64,000 nucleotides of DNA from Xylogone sp. PMI_703. Taxonomy: Eukaryota; Ascomycota; Leotiomycetes. The stretch is from assembly GCA_021399445.1 (NCBI GenBank), contig JAJTUQ010000003.1:930001-994000 (forward strand), in the 5' to 3' direction. Position numbers and translations under genes: made by a program. Under the pieces are notes generated by a model. It did not search any database, was not told where the DNA came from, and was given only the letters and a program-made list of their open reading frames with translations. The stretch's first letter is position 1. Each line of letters opens with the position of its first letter. Shown here one piece after another: positions 45,772 through 57,506 of this stretch.

Positions 45772-47480
45772 TCATATCTCCATGTCGCCAACCAGGCCCT
45801 CCCAGAACTCACACCTCTGGAATTGTGCTGTTGGGATAGTCTCAATCACGGTATTGTTATTGTTGATCAAGAGTCTGGGACCTCCTGCTGCACCTGATGA
45901 TTGTGTCCAGAACGGCGCCCCGGCATTCGAAAAGCTGTTTGGATTCAGAGATCGCACAAAGGAAATGAAGTAGCCTTGGAGATTCATGACGTTGGTCAGA
46001 TTTGACTCCGCATAGCCACCGCCAAAGACAGCGCCCAAGTCGAAACCATGCGGTACACCAACACCATTTGCAACATTTTCTGATGTCAATACGTTGAAGC
46101 GATAGTTCCAGTTCGGCGAGCCCCCTGCGGTGAGATACTTCCCGAAATTAATGCCCACGCAAGTCAAGAGTGCCTCACCATATGCTAGCTCTGCGGCAGG
46201 GAACCAGGCGGCATGTTGGTTGAAAGGAGGTTCGATGTTCTCAGGATACTCAGCCACAATAGCGGCAACATCGGCATTGGTAAGGTGAGGATAGTTGTTT
46301 TGGAAGAATGTCTCGACGTCTTGTGCGCTTGCGGCGTTGGGTGCGCCTACCTCAGTGCCTTCGTCTGTCACATCTCCAATGATGACAGGAACATGTACAA
46401 ATTTTCCAGACTGGAAAGCCTCGTAGGCACGGGATTGCAGGAAATCGCCATCGAGGGTGGGAACGTAGGGGTAGTTAGGCTGTCCGGGCCTGTTGGGATA
46501 GGCGATGCCCTGGTTGAACTGCTGTAGAGCACTGGAAGAGAGGCCTCGAAGGCATGCAAGAGTGTCAGAAGCGGTGCTGCAGCCAGTGTTCTGGATGAGG
46601 GCTTCGTATTGGAACTGCACTTCTGACACCGAGGGCTGCGTGATCTCGGGGAGTGACTGCATCATGGCACCTACGAACAACCCCTGGTCCTGGCCGCCAA
46701 ATGCAATGAGCTGGAGAGACACGGCCTCAGCACCGGCACTCTGGCCGTGAATGACAACATGATCAGGATCACCACCAAACTAGAAAACATTCATGTCAGA
46801 TGAAGCGTACCAGAGCTTGTCTCGTTTACTTCCGGATGAATCTTACCTGGGCAATGTGCTGTTGGACCCACTGCAATGCGGCCTGCTGGTCGAACAAGCC
46901 AGCATTAGCATTGCCGTTGGCCTGGATCTCCTGGCTAGCAAGGAAGCCGAAGATACCGACACGGTAGTTGAAGTTGACAAAGACGATGTTGTTGCCTGAG
47001 TTCGTGATAATCTCAGTGCCGTCTACGTTGGGTGATGCGTCATCAGCGAAGCCTCCACCTTGGGTAAAGAACCATACGGGGAGCTTGGAGTTGGGCGTTG
47101 CGCCAGCCGGGGCATAGACGTTGATGAAGAGACAATCCTCGCTTTCCGTTGATGTCGCCCCACCAGTTTGCATGCATGTATCCCCCGGCTAATAATGCAA
47201 AAGAACACTCATTAGACGATAGCCCTAAAAGTTTTGGGAAGGTAGCTCTAACCGTGGTTGCGTCTTGGGTACCGGTAGTGGTGAGAGGAGCAGCCGGAGC
47301 CCTCCAACGCCCATTGCCGGTGGGAGGCGCGGCGTAGCGCATGCCCAGGAACTTGTTAATTCCATTTTGCGTTACGCCTTGGTAGGTGGAGTACCCCAGG
47401 TTAACAGTTGGCCCTGCCAGAGGCGCTGTTAGCGCTTGCAACGGCAGAGACACTGCTAGAACTAGAGCTTTGAACTGCAT
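45772..47480 (-). CDS. Secreted type-B carboxylesterase/lipase (Geotrichum/Candida rugosa lipase-like)
   Basis: Exons 47480-47253, 47188-46847 and 46779-45772 (introns 64 and 67 bases) give 525 residues, the usual length. The signal peptide covers residues 1-18 (MQFKALVLAVSLPLQALT). The fold marks are FLGMRYAAPP, SEDCLFINVYAP and GGGF for the oxyanion hole. The catalytic Ser is in IHGQSAGAEAV, the acid is Glu in VTDEGTEVG, and the His is in GVPHGFDLGAVFGG. The triad and the Cys pairs of the family are present. The expected role is extracellular hydrolysis of acylglycerols or other esters. It is a good candidate for a functional secreted lipase in this window. Confidence 0.9.
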
Positions 47481-49902
47481 GGTTTCTTTAGATATGAGCT
47501 AGTTGCTTCTAGTGAAGAACTACTCTTCGTTGTTAGAAGATCTCATGGTGATCTACAGGTTCTTATAGTCAGGGCACGGCATAACGCATCATGTTCCCTT
47601 AGATCATTGTAAGGGTGTAAACCTGCTTGCACCCTTGGAACGGCAGAACTTGCGGGATCCTCTATATTATGGTAAGCACTAATTGCCGGCATGTTCGGCC
47701 TTTCTTAGGGACTGTCGTATTTACCGTGCCCATGCGACGCAATCGAGTCAATTTAGGTAGTCCGGCCGAGTTCACGAACTTCGACCCATTTGCGAAACCG
47801 CGCGTGTTACTGTGAACACATTGTGTCTGGCTTTACTTTCAATTTACTTGGCCGACAAATAGCTAATTCAACCACCCGTTGGGGGTGTAACGATTTGTAT
47901 AACAACCGGTGGCATCAACCAATCTAGTTTACAATAGGAACTAATGATCGGTGGTAACGATGTAGCATTTTCCCCTCGTCCGATCTTTCGTGCAGGGCAT
48001 GATTGTAACACACTTCAATTTTATTGGCTGTTTAACGGTCTTGACGCGGTTAAGCAAGCATACTAACGTAGCTTAAGCTTTTCGTAGCTGGCTACTCCTG
48101 GTTTTCTATCGAAGAATAATATGCATGCTCAACAGTCGTACTTCTGAACTAATATGGTATAGCACTGTACGCTGGTTCAGGTGTTGCGCGCACAATTTCG
48201 CCTGTAGTTAAAATCACATACGAAATCCACCTTAACTTACGACGAACATAGAGCAGAGTACTATGAAATGCACTTCGTATTTTGACTCTGAAAATGGCAG
48301 GTCGCATATGTATGGGTCTACGCGTTGTTCGTACGCGAAAGTTACGTCGACCACTGTAGCCGTAGAGTCTCGACCACAAGGGTACGGGTAAACAAGTCTA
48401 TAATAATAGTGACTCTGTAGAGACTACCCACAGTTCGGGGTAGACCCCTATCGATCTAACCTATACGGGGATCTCATCACTGTGCCTTTGCTATATTAGG
48501 CTAGTGGTACCACGCCTAAACATGAGACCCTACGAGTATCTGATGCCGATGAGGGGTACAGCAATACCGGTAACTCTTTCTATAACTGTACCGAGTAAAT
48601 GCCTCACGTTGAAAAACATTGGTAAGTTATCAATGACAGGTAACCAAATAAAAAAGCAGAATGGTATAAAGACATGTTGTTTTTCATGTTGGCGGTGATC
48701 ACATTAGGGTTGAGCAGTATTTAAAGACACTCACGCTTTATTTCAAGGCACTCAACCAGCTTACCGCTAGCATCGGAACTGGTCTTCCGTAATCTCACTT
48801 CTCAATAGAAAGAGACCCAGCAATTGAATCCAATTTAAATAGTAATAATTTGAACACCTAGACCACATGGTACCTGGATATCGTTTTGCGTTTTCATTAA
48901 TATTTCTGTGCATTGTGGGCTAGGAATTCAACAAAGGTATATTCCTCTCATTCTATTTTGTGAATTGCAGTAGTGAAAGACCGATAGTTATGTATATGTT
49001 CAATTAGCTAAAGTTGTCATTTCATCTTTTGAGACTCTTGTTGTTCCATCATATTATCAAGAGCTTATAGCTTCCCGGAGCAATGTGTGTACCCATAACC
49101 GAATAGAGCCAGCTGCTCAATTGCGGCTAAGTAGAGTTATAGACAACTAAATTTGCAGATTTTTATTCTGAAAATAACAGATATTAGCAATTCCAAGCCT
49201 GCAAATAATGTGAACTTTTCGTTATAACCCTGAACATCATGAAAGTTACCGCTAGGTCGCATACATGCTAACCTTATCGAAATTTCAAAATCAAGTATTG
49301 ATTTATGCCATTTAAACCTTGCGATATCTAGAATTCAATTTAAATATAACCTTTAAAGTAAATAGTTGTTAAAGTACTCAGGAGCTGAAACTGTGGAGAA
49401 TATTGGCGAATAGGCTATTTCGTTGTGTTTGTTAGTTCCTAGAAATTCCCTTCTTTATGTATGTATAGCATTTCTTGGACTCCCAGGCCTCATTCATTCA
49501 CGCGACGTACGTTCTGACTGTACTATTACATCTCAATTTCACTCAATACTCAGTATACGAATAGTTAAATCGTAAATATGAAAAGTGACAAAGAACTGTG
49601 TTTTAATCATAGAGCGTGGTCCTATCCTAATACTACATTTGCCTGTGCCGGAGAGTATACGAAGATCCATTAAGGAGGATGGTAGAGTAAGACCAACAGC
49701 GTTATGGTATCTGATTACGGTGAAGTTGAAGACACTTTAACGCGCTCCATATTACAATGAGCAAGGCTCTCCAGCGAGTCACAGGGCGCTGAGAAGCCAC
49801 AATGGTAGTACAGGAAAGGAGCTGGGCTGGTGAGGCTGAGATTTTGTGGCTGGTTCTACGGAGTATTGTCGCATGGGGGGCAGTGTGGCTGTCTTTTTTC
49901 TA
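47481..49902. other. Long intergenic region left of the transposon
   Basis: About 2.4 kb with no supportable gene on either strand. Frames at 48149-48379 (minus) and 48504-48698 (plus) lack domains. The stretch from 48800 is AT-rich. Confidence 0.5.
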
Positions 49903-50552
49903 GGCCTGAGCTAAAGGCACCAATGGTTTACCTATTGGCACCCAAAATCTCCGGTTATCGGATAGCGCGTAACTTATTTTGCACAATTTTCTTAGTAACC
50001 GCTATTTAATAAGGAACAGTTAATACTGTATACAATACAGTAGGAATATAATAGATAATAGCTAATAATTCAAAAGTGAAAGCTAAGAAAGAGAGGTCTT
50101 AATTATTATAACAGCTAATATCCCGTAACTATAAACAGTTATTACAGTTAGTAGCCTCTGGTTATAGACTGGTTATAGGCGGTTACAGTGATCAGTGGCC
50201 TATAATTACGGGCAATTATAGTGTACATAGCCTAGAATTATAGGCTAGTATAGTGGTTGATAGCCTGTAATTAGAGGTAAGTATAATGACCGATAGCCTA
50301 AAATTAAAGGCTAGCATAGTAACTAACAGCTTGTATTATACGCAGTTAAAATAGTTGATAGCTCAGAATGCAAAAATTAACTAAATTTATTCAAGTTGTA
50401 CGGATTCAATTAATTATTCTATTGCACTGTTGGACCTCTTTGCACAGTATTAATTTGTATGCGACCGTGAGGCGAAATTATGCTGGGTCAAGTCCGGTAA
50501 CCGGAGATTTTGGGTGCCAATAGGTAAACCGTTGGTGCCTTTAGCTCAGGCC
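49903..50552. mobile_element. Non-autonomous TIR DNA transposon (MITE-like), 8-bp target duplication
   Basis: A 650-base element with 60-base terminal inverted repeats (49903-49962 and 50493-50552) that differ at two positions, beginning GGCCTGAGCTAAAGGCACC. It is flanked on both sides by the direct repeat TTTTTCTA (49895-49902 and 50553-50560), an 8-base target-site duplication as made by hAT-type transposases. The interior has no coding capacity. It holds degenerate tandem copies of a ~33-base unit. It must have been mobilised by a transposase elsewhere in the genome. Confidence 0.92.
50185..50355 (+). repeat. Degenerate ~33-bp tandem repeats in the transposon core
   Basis: At least five consecutive units of about 33 bases share the pattern (GATAGCCT)..AATTA..GG..AGTATA(G/A)TG, for example starting near 50190, 50222, 50255, 50288 and 50321. 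Weaker similar units lie upstream from about 50100. They diverge by 20-40 percent by eye. Confidence 0.75.
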
Positions 50553-50706
50553 TTTTTCTACGGGTTCGCGTCAAGAATTATGTCAAAATTGAGGACCACA
50601 CATACTTGCAATGTCCCACACCTGACTTTCTTAGATAAATCGCCTGCACTGTTTAGATCATAGTACGGCAAACTTCGGATGTCCAATCTCCCAGTCCATT
50701 AGCAAG

Positions 50707-51420
50707 ATGCTCTCATTCCTTGCAACTCATCCGCCCCGCACCAAGATTGCGCATCTGAATTCCATTTCTTTTGACGAAGGGCGGTCATCGGTAGAGTTCA
50801 AATCACCAGCGGACGACTACCTTGTCATCAATCGGTTGCCACCGCTGGGCTCGGAGGAAGACGTTGCCCATGATGAGATTCCGAACTGGTCTAACTGCGT
50901 TCTTGCTCCGCCTCTACATTGGCATCACTCCCAAGAGGAGACTTTCCACGTGCTAGAGGGAACAGCTATATTCACACTTAATGGGGCTGAAAAGGTTGCG
51001 ACAGCTGGAGAAGTGGTTATTATTCCAAAACGAGATATACACACCTTCCGTAACGGGAGCGAGGAGACGGAACTTGTCGTCGAATTTGTTCTAGACCCGA
51101 GTACCAGAAAGAATGATGAGGCTTATTTTAGTAATCTCTCGGTTTTCCAATATTATGCCCATCAAACACTAATATATTTTAAAACAGGAAATATATGGGC
51201 ATATCGTGATGATTGCAGAAAAGCCGGAATCCCGCCGAGTCTTTTTCAGGTGCTTCTTTTCATGTATGAAGGGCAAGTTGTTATGAACTGGCCAGGTCCC
51301 CGCTTCGTCGCGAAACCATTTGGATTCCTGATGAATATCATTGGGGGTTTGGTTGTTGGCAAATGGATACTGGGATACTCGGCTTGTTACGCTGAATACT
51401 GCCATCCTCAGTCGGAGTGA
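50707..51420 (+). CDS. Cupin-domain protein
   Basis: A single-exon protein of 237 residues. The first cupin motif is HWHHSQEETFHVLEGTAIF (His-x-His..Glu..His..Gly) and the second is GEVVIIPKRDIHTFRN, so all four metal ligands (His, His, Glu, His) are present. A C-terminal part follows with DDCRKAGIPPSLFQVLLFMYEG and a hydrophobic, Gly-rich segment that may touch a membrane. Fungal single-cupin proteins of this type are often found beside secondary-metabolism genes, but the reaction is not readable. It starts 147 bases after the transposon's target duplication, so the insertion lies in or near its promoter. Confidence 0.82.
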   Translation: MLSFLATHPPRTKIAHLNSISFDEGRSSVEFKSPADDYLVINRLPPLGSEEDVAHDEIPNWSNCVLAPPLHWHHSQEETFHVLEGTAIFTLNGAEKVATAGEVVIIPKRDIHTFRNGSEETELVVEFVLDPSTRKNDEAYFSNLSVFQYYAHQTLIYFKTGNIWAYRDDCRKAGIPPSLFQVLLFMYEGQVVMNWPGPRFVAKPFGFLMNIIGGLVVGKWILGYSACYAEYCHPQSE

Positions 51421-52089
51421 TAATAGATAAATCGAGCTAATTCTGTTGAGTGTTAGGGCTACGCATGCTAATAAACTACCTACCTAAGCTACAGGGCTGC
51501 TGATTAAGAATATGAATAGGGTGAATCGGGGTAGCTTGAACCTCTTATATTAGCCCATAGTAGCTCACCTAGTAGTTGATTTAGTAATTCAATTCAATTA
51601 CATGTGTTTACTATACGATCGGTCTCTGTAAACTCAGAAGAGATTCCATTTACGGTTCCATAGCGCTGGAGGGACGCCAACCTCCACGAGCTGAAGTCAC
51701 TTGCATCCACGAAGGCTATATGCTCCCAGGCCAAATAGTTGCTACTTTACAAATCCTTCGTTTACTTCCGTATTAGTCAGGAAAAACAAGGAACCTGCTA
51801 GATAAAGAGCTCCTCCATGCAAAATTCGTTAGGAAACCATAATTTTTAGCCCAAAATCACTCTAAATCCTGGAACAACTTAACTACTTTGTTTATGCATG
51901 GATCTTTGGAGGGTGCTGTACGATGACAAGAACTCAGCTCCTGTATTTAAACCACCAGCATCGATCATACATAGTAACACTTGACAAATCAACGAATTCA
52001 ATTCAGATATGTTTCTGCTTAACAAACAACTAGTTTAAGGTAGAACACGCCAAAACTACACCACTCCAATAAGATTGAGTGATCTCCAA
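51421..52089. other. Intergenic, convergent 3' flanks
   Basis: AT-rich 670 bases between the cupin gene and the DUF899 gene. No feature was recognised. Confidence 0.5.
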
Positions 52090-52902
52090 TCATTCTTCAC
52101 TTTTGTCATAGACATCATGGCGCTGCCATTGAATAGCCTTCACCCCTTTAGGGAGTGCATCCTGACGACCAAGAGGGGTCAAATCGAGAAGCTGATTAGT
52201 AACGAGCAACCTATCTAGACCCCTTTCGTAAGCAGAATAAGTATGGTAAACGGCCTTGTCCGGTCCGACGATAAACACGCTTATTCCACTCTGTTCTCCC
52301 TCCAGGAAATACACCTTTCCTTTCTCCTGTAGAGTTTGCTTATCCTCCCAGTTGGACATGACCGGAGCGACGGCATCGTCATTCGTAGCGTGGAAGTGGT
52401 AATTGAAATCAGTGCCGAATGATGAGTACCAAGGGAGAGTCCAGCCCATACGCTTCTTATAGGCTTCGATCTTCTCCAACGGAGCACGAGAAACCATGAC
52501 AAGTGTTGTATCACGAGAATTCAGGTGCTGGAGATACGGAGGAAAGTTGTCTGCCACAAAGGAGCATCCCACACACCCCTCAGTGTCATCTGGACCAAGC
52601 ATAAAGTGGTAGAGGATGAGCTGTCTGCGGCCAGCAAAGAGCCCCAACAGAGAAACTTTTCCACCTGGGCCATCAAATGTATACTCCTTTTCGATTTTGA
52701 CATGTGGGAGGGCGCGAAGTTGCTGGTCGAGAGCTTCACCGGCCCTGGTATACTCTTTCTCCTTTTCGAGGAGAGCTTTGCGGGCAGCAACCCATTCTTC
52801 ATGTGTGGCACTCTTTAAAAAGTTAGCTAGTGCAATATCGATCACTGAGAATTGATGTACTTTAAAGAAACCCATTTTCGATTTTGTAAAATATTTGAGC
52901 AA
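52090..52902 (-). CDS. DUF899 thioredoxin-like protein
   Basis: A single-exon protein of 270 residues. It has the DUF899 (PF05988) plan: an N-terminal HEEWVAARKALLEKEKEYTR helix, then YTFDGPGGKVSLLGLFAGRRQL, LYHFMLGPD, and the redox-like GCVGCSF. Later marks are the motif VMVSRAPLEKIEAYKKRMGW, TLPWYSS, DFNYHFHA, and a late VYHTYSAYERGLD. Members have a thioredoxin-like fold, and their biochemical role is unproven. No signal peptide is seen. The Met at 52902 is followed by a second Met ten codons on (52875); either could be used. It appears complete and undamaged. Confidence 0.85.
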   Translation of the reverse strand: MLKYFTKSKMGFFKVHQFSVIDIALANFLKSATHEEWVAARKALLEKEKEYTRAGEALDQQLRALPHVKIEKEYTFDGPGGKVSLLGLFAGRRQLILYHFMLGPDDTEGCVGCSFVADNFPPYLQHLNSRDTTLVMVSRAPLEKIEAYKKRMGWTLPWYSSFGTDFNYHFHATNDDAVAPVMSNWEDKQTLQEKGKVYFLEGEQSGISVFIVGPDKAVYHTYSAYERGLDRLLVTNQLLDLTPLGRQDALPKGVKAIQWQRHDVYDKSEE

Positions 52903-54476
52903 GCTTTTCAGAGACTTTGGTCACGATTCTTAGAGTCTTAGGGACGGTTTCAATTGCAAATTAGTTGAAAGGTCTGCGGTCTGAGAAAATCCAGAGGAAG
53001 ACCTTTCCAATTTATTTATACTATTCACATTCTGTCTACAGTTACTGTATCGCCTCTCACGCTGAAGACGTCCTAAAAGTGATTGTCAGCAAGTGCAATG
53101 GCTGGCATCGATTTGTAAGGATTCCAATGCAGAAATCGGTTGGGATCACTAATATTATTTCAGCAGAAGCATTTTCGACGCCTGATCCCTAAGAATTAAA
53201 GATGATGTACGTCAAGAACTCTTGGTTCTCCAATCTTTGTGCTCTGTAGGTGCTTTTGTGGAAGAGTAGTTCAGCCGTCTTACGCGGGGTAACGCGAGCA
53301 AGATCTCGAGATTGGAAATTCCAGAGAATTTCGCGTCGAGAGGATCGCGTACTCACGTGCAACAGCGGGCATGATTACTATTCAGTTACGCTGTGGCTGG
53401 CATCGCAACTAACAAATCTATTTAGAAGCCAGTCAGAAGGGCAGATGATGAAGCAGAAGTGATAGATGTGGCTTGGAGTATTAGAAATGTAGGCATCGCA
53501 AACAAGTGTTGCCTTGCCTTATGGATCAGATATCTATCCGACTACCTCAAATAAGTCCGCGGCGACTGCCCTGGAGATAATGATAATTCTCCGGTTTAAT
53601 TCCATCGGACAAGGCGTGACTGTCATTATTTTGTAATTGAAATCAGAAATGTGTCTTTCACGTACTAGTAAGTTGGATCAGGCCGAGATGTACGCATCTT
53701 AGAAGGGTGGAGTTGATTCATGAAACCATATTAACGGTAATTCCTCAGATTCTCCTCTTACCGCAAGTAAATGACGGTTCGTAGTGCAAGGTATGTAATC
53801 AGTGCATTATAAGGTGGTTTTATAGCAAGTAAATGACTTGTGGGGGAGTAATATCCTAAACACTGAATAGGAATTTATAGGAAGTGGTAAAAGAGGTGAG
53901 AGCTCTAAAATAGAGGAAAGAATATATGCTGGACTGGGGTAGACATTACGCTAATTGAAAATCATACGGAAAGTGGACATTATCCGGCCTGGATATTGTC
54001 CGTTATCGGCAGTTTAAGTGTCTTTATAAAGTATAAGTGCCTGTAACTTAGCCCACACGATATGATCTATTATTTAGACTCAAATCTAATTCCAGACCCT
54101 CTAACAATCCCATCTAGATTGAAACATTTTATTGTTTCATTATAAATGTCTTTATCTCGTTACGTTCCTAGCTGTTCAGATGGCTGAGTAAGAGGAACTC
54201 TCCAGCCAGCCACGTCAAGATATACCCCTCACAACTTCGAACCCCACGTAAGAACAAGTGGTGACATACTCTGGAGAGCGGCGACCTATTCGAGCATCCG
54301 CTCTATTTAAAGGCCACTCTCATGCGAATTGTGGCTGACTGCCGAACTTAGCGCGGCAGCTATGTACGAGGAGTAATCATAAATATGTCGAGCAGCAGGG
54401 ATGCTAATAAATATCTGCTTTGGCTGTTGCATTTTTTTCAAAGAATTTAAGCTCTTTCTCTCCTTTGCTGTCCACC
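52903..54476. other. Intergenic region, nothing recognised
   Basis: About 1.6 kb. Small repeated strings (GCAAGTAAATGAC near 53765 and 53826) but no gene. The minus-strand frame overlapping 54307-54558 is a shadow of the P450 first exon. Confidence 0.5.
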
Positions 54477-56260
54477 ATGCTCTCCTTTGATTCTTCTCTT
54501 TTACACCCACTGCTTCTGTTGGGCCTTCTGGGTCTGCTCTACGGAGCCGGGGTAGCAATCTACAACCTCTACTTCAGCCCTATAGCGAAATTCCCCGGCC
54601 CAAAAATAGCAGCAGTGTCATTCTGGTATGAAATTAACCCCCTCATACCCCTTTTCTATTTCCAGCTCAGCATTCAAGGTACGAATTCTACTACGATGTC
54701 CTCCTCGGCGGCAAGTACATCTTCAAGATCAAACAAATGCACGACCAATTCGGCCCCGTCGTGCGCATCAACCCTCGCGAGCTGCACTTCGACGACCCCT
54801 CCTACATCGACGAGATCTACTCGGGCCCAGGGCGCCGGCGCGACAAGTGGGAGTGGTATACGCGCCAGGTGGGCGTGCCTAGCTCGATTTTGATGACGAA
54901 TCCGCATGATTTGCACCGCGTGCGGAGGGCGGCGATGAGTCCGTTCTTCTCGAAACAGAGCGTGCGGAGTTTGCAGCCTGTTATTGATGTGAAGATTGAT
55001 CAGCTACTTGAGCGGATGGAGGGGTTTAGGAAGAGTGGGGGGGTGTTGACGCTGAATCATATGTTTGCTGCTTATGGGAATGGTAGGTTGGGGGTTGAAT
55101 AGGGGGAGAAAGAACCAAAAGTAAAATAAGGCGTTCGCTAATGTTAATGTAGACGTGGTATCAGAATATGCATTTGCTAGGTCGGAGAATCGTTTGGCTA
55201 GACCGGACTTTGATGTCAAGTTCCATGACGATGTTATCGTGGGCGTTACAGGGGGTCATCTGGTAAAGCATTGGAACTGGATCTTGACTACGTTGCAAAG
55301 CATTCCGGAAGCTATCGCCACGAAGATCGTACCTCAGTTTGAGATGCTGATATCAGAAAAGAAGGTAGCTCTCAGCCTGAATACCATCACTATCAAGGCT
55401 TATGGCACTTAACGAGTGCATTCTAACTCTTCTTTTCCTAGGCAGCTACAGATCTCGTCAAAGAAGTAATGAGCACACCTGAAAGCACCTTCATCTCTCT
55501 CAACCACCGCACAATCTTCCACGAGCTCCTCTCCTCCAAACTCCCCGAGCATGAAAAATCCCTCTCCCGTCTCACTGACGACGCAGTCATCACCATAGCC
55601 GCCGGCACAATCACCACCTCCTGGACCCTCTGCATTGCAATGTACTACTTAATGACCAACCCAGCTATCCTCCGCAAACTGCGTGAAGAACTCATCAACG
55701 CTATTCCCGATCCCACAGCCCACACTCCTCTAGCCACCATAGAAAACCTCCCTTATCTCGCTGCCGTCATCCAGGAGACGCTCCGGGTTTCGTACGGCTG
55801 CACATCACGTCTCTCACGCCTCGCCCCGGACGAAGTGCTGACCTACACGACACCCATCACACCCGCAACGCCTACGGCGAAGACCTACCAAATCCCCAAA
55901 AACACTCCCCTCAGTCTCAGCACCGTGATTCTCTACCACCGCGAGGACATCTTCCCGGATTCGTACGCCTTCAAGCCCGAGCGGTGGATCGAAAATCCGC
56001 GTCTTGATCGATACATGATCAGCTTGAGTCGAGGCACGCGGCAGTGTATTGGGATCAATCTGGCTAATGCGGAGATGGCGTTGCTGCTGGCGAAGATCTG
56101 GAGGATTTATGGCACCGAGGAGACGAAGGTACCGGGTGATAGGGGGACGCTGAGGCTGTATGAGACGGGGGAGAGGGATGTGAAGTTGGTGGGTGATTTC
56201 AATATCCCGGGGGTGGATCCTACGAGTAAGGGGATTAGGATTGTAGTTGGAGAACCGTGA
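54477..56260 (+). CDS. Cytochrome P450 monooxygenase (third)
   Basis: Exons 54477-54625, 54679-55082, 55153-55364 and 55442-56260 (introns 53, 70 and 77 bases) give 527 residues. The start is the ATG just before the membrane anchor (residues 8-28), followed by the FPGPK hinge. GPVVRINPRELHF and RRAAMSPFFSK (C-helix) are typical of the fungal trichodiene-oxygenase/CYP58-like group. The I-helix motif is AAGTITTSW, the ExxR is ETLR, PERW is present, and the haem loop is SRGTRQCIGINLA. The haem Cys is present, although the usual leading Phe of the loop is Leu-Ser here. Coding GC content looks higher than in neighbouring genes, especially in exons 2 and 4. The substrate is unknown. Confidence 0.88.
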
Positions 56261-56685
56261 GAGGGAAAAAAAAAACACGTAAAGCAAAAATATGAAGTAA
56301 AATATAAATGATGGGAGAAAATCAACGTTTGAAGCAAAATATAAAATGATAGATCACGGGATGTTTAATATCAATGCTTGTAATATCAATGCTTGTAATA
56401 TCTGGTAGATTTGTCTACTGCAATAACGTATGCTAGCCAAGACTGTCTTGAATCCTTGAATATCTAATATTCATGTGTAAATCTTAAATCCTCTTTTGAG
56501 CTCTGGCCCCAATTCTGAAATAATGGAGATGGGAAATATTACCATAACCAAAAAAACGGCACAATTCGTTTCACCATAAAAAAGAACCCCGCCAACCCAA
56601 CCCGACCCGACCTGCCCTAACCCCGAAAAGCCGATCACCTAATGACCATGGAAGATAGATAGAATGATATGAGAGTATGTACGTA
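56261..56685. other. Convergent 3' flank with a short tandem repeat
   Basis: Contains two perfect copies of a 15-base unit AATATCAATGCTTGT at 56367-56396 and an AT-rich 3' flank. No gene. Confidence 0.6.
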
Positions 56686-57506
56686 TTATTCATGATCAAA
56701 CAATTTCAAGATTTTGCGCTCCCAGGTGGCATAGTCCGCGGGATTCTCCAGGTTGAAGACGTCCCAGAACAGCTTCTTATCGCCCACCTCGTCCCGCAGC
56801 GCCTTGGCCGAGCGCGACGTCGCGTTCCGGTTCACCAACAAGTACCAGGTCTTGTAATTCGGGCGATCGCGCACGCGGTAGCCAGCGTCGATGTGGAAGT
56901 CCTCGTCGCTCCAGATGGTGCCCTGGTAGTCTGGGTGGACGCGGGCCAGCTTCTTGTATATCTCTTTGCCTCGGTACCGGAGCAGCTCCTTCATCTGTTT
57001 TCGGGGGATGAAGATGTCTTTGTCCATCCGCGGCCGGTCCTTTTTGCTTATGAGTCCGCCTTGTTGCGTGAAAGTGTACTGCAAAAGGTTTGAAGCGTTA
57101 GCTAATTGATTTTTTGTTCATGTTGACGCTGTGTCTTTTTTTTTGTTTCTTGTCTTCCCCGCCTGTTGCCACCTCTCCTGCGTTTTGGAAACTAGGAGAA
57201 ACTTACAATCGAGTATCCCATCCCCGCCAGCGCAACAATACTCGCAATCGCCCGTGTAGCTATGGGGACGGACGATGCCGGACCCAGAACCAGCGGTGCC
57301 ACGGCCACAGCAGTCGCGGCCACTGCTGAAGCTGGCGCGACCATGGATTCGGGCACCACCATCAAGGCCAACCCGATGCCAGCTACTGCCACCTTCAGCG
57401 TCGGGTTAATGGTCTCCGTTTTGATGACTGGCGGTGGTGCTCTCGCAACAACAGGCGCCGGTTTGACCAAGGCGTTCTGCACGCTCTGCCCGAACCAGGA
57501 AACCAT
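56686..57506 (-). CDS. Uncharacterised protein with Ala/Val-rich hydrophobic N-terminal half
   Basis: Exons 57506-57207 and 57078-56686, with a 128-base intron (GTAAGT..TGCAG), give 230 residues. Residues 30-100 are rich in Ala, Val and Pro with two likely membrane helices (KVAVAGIGLALMVV and TRAIASIVALAGMGYSI). Residues 101-230 are a soluble, basic-and-acidic domain with PRMDKDIFIPRKQMKELLRY, VHPDYQGTIW and a C-terminal YATWERKILKLFD. The frame is continuous over the junction and composition is clearly coding. I do not recognise the family. The topology suggests an internal-membrane protein with a soluble C-terminal domain. The GC-rich coding base use resembles the adjacent third P450. Confidence 0.7.
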
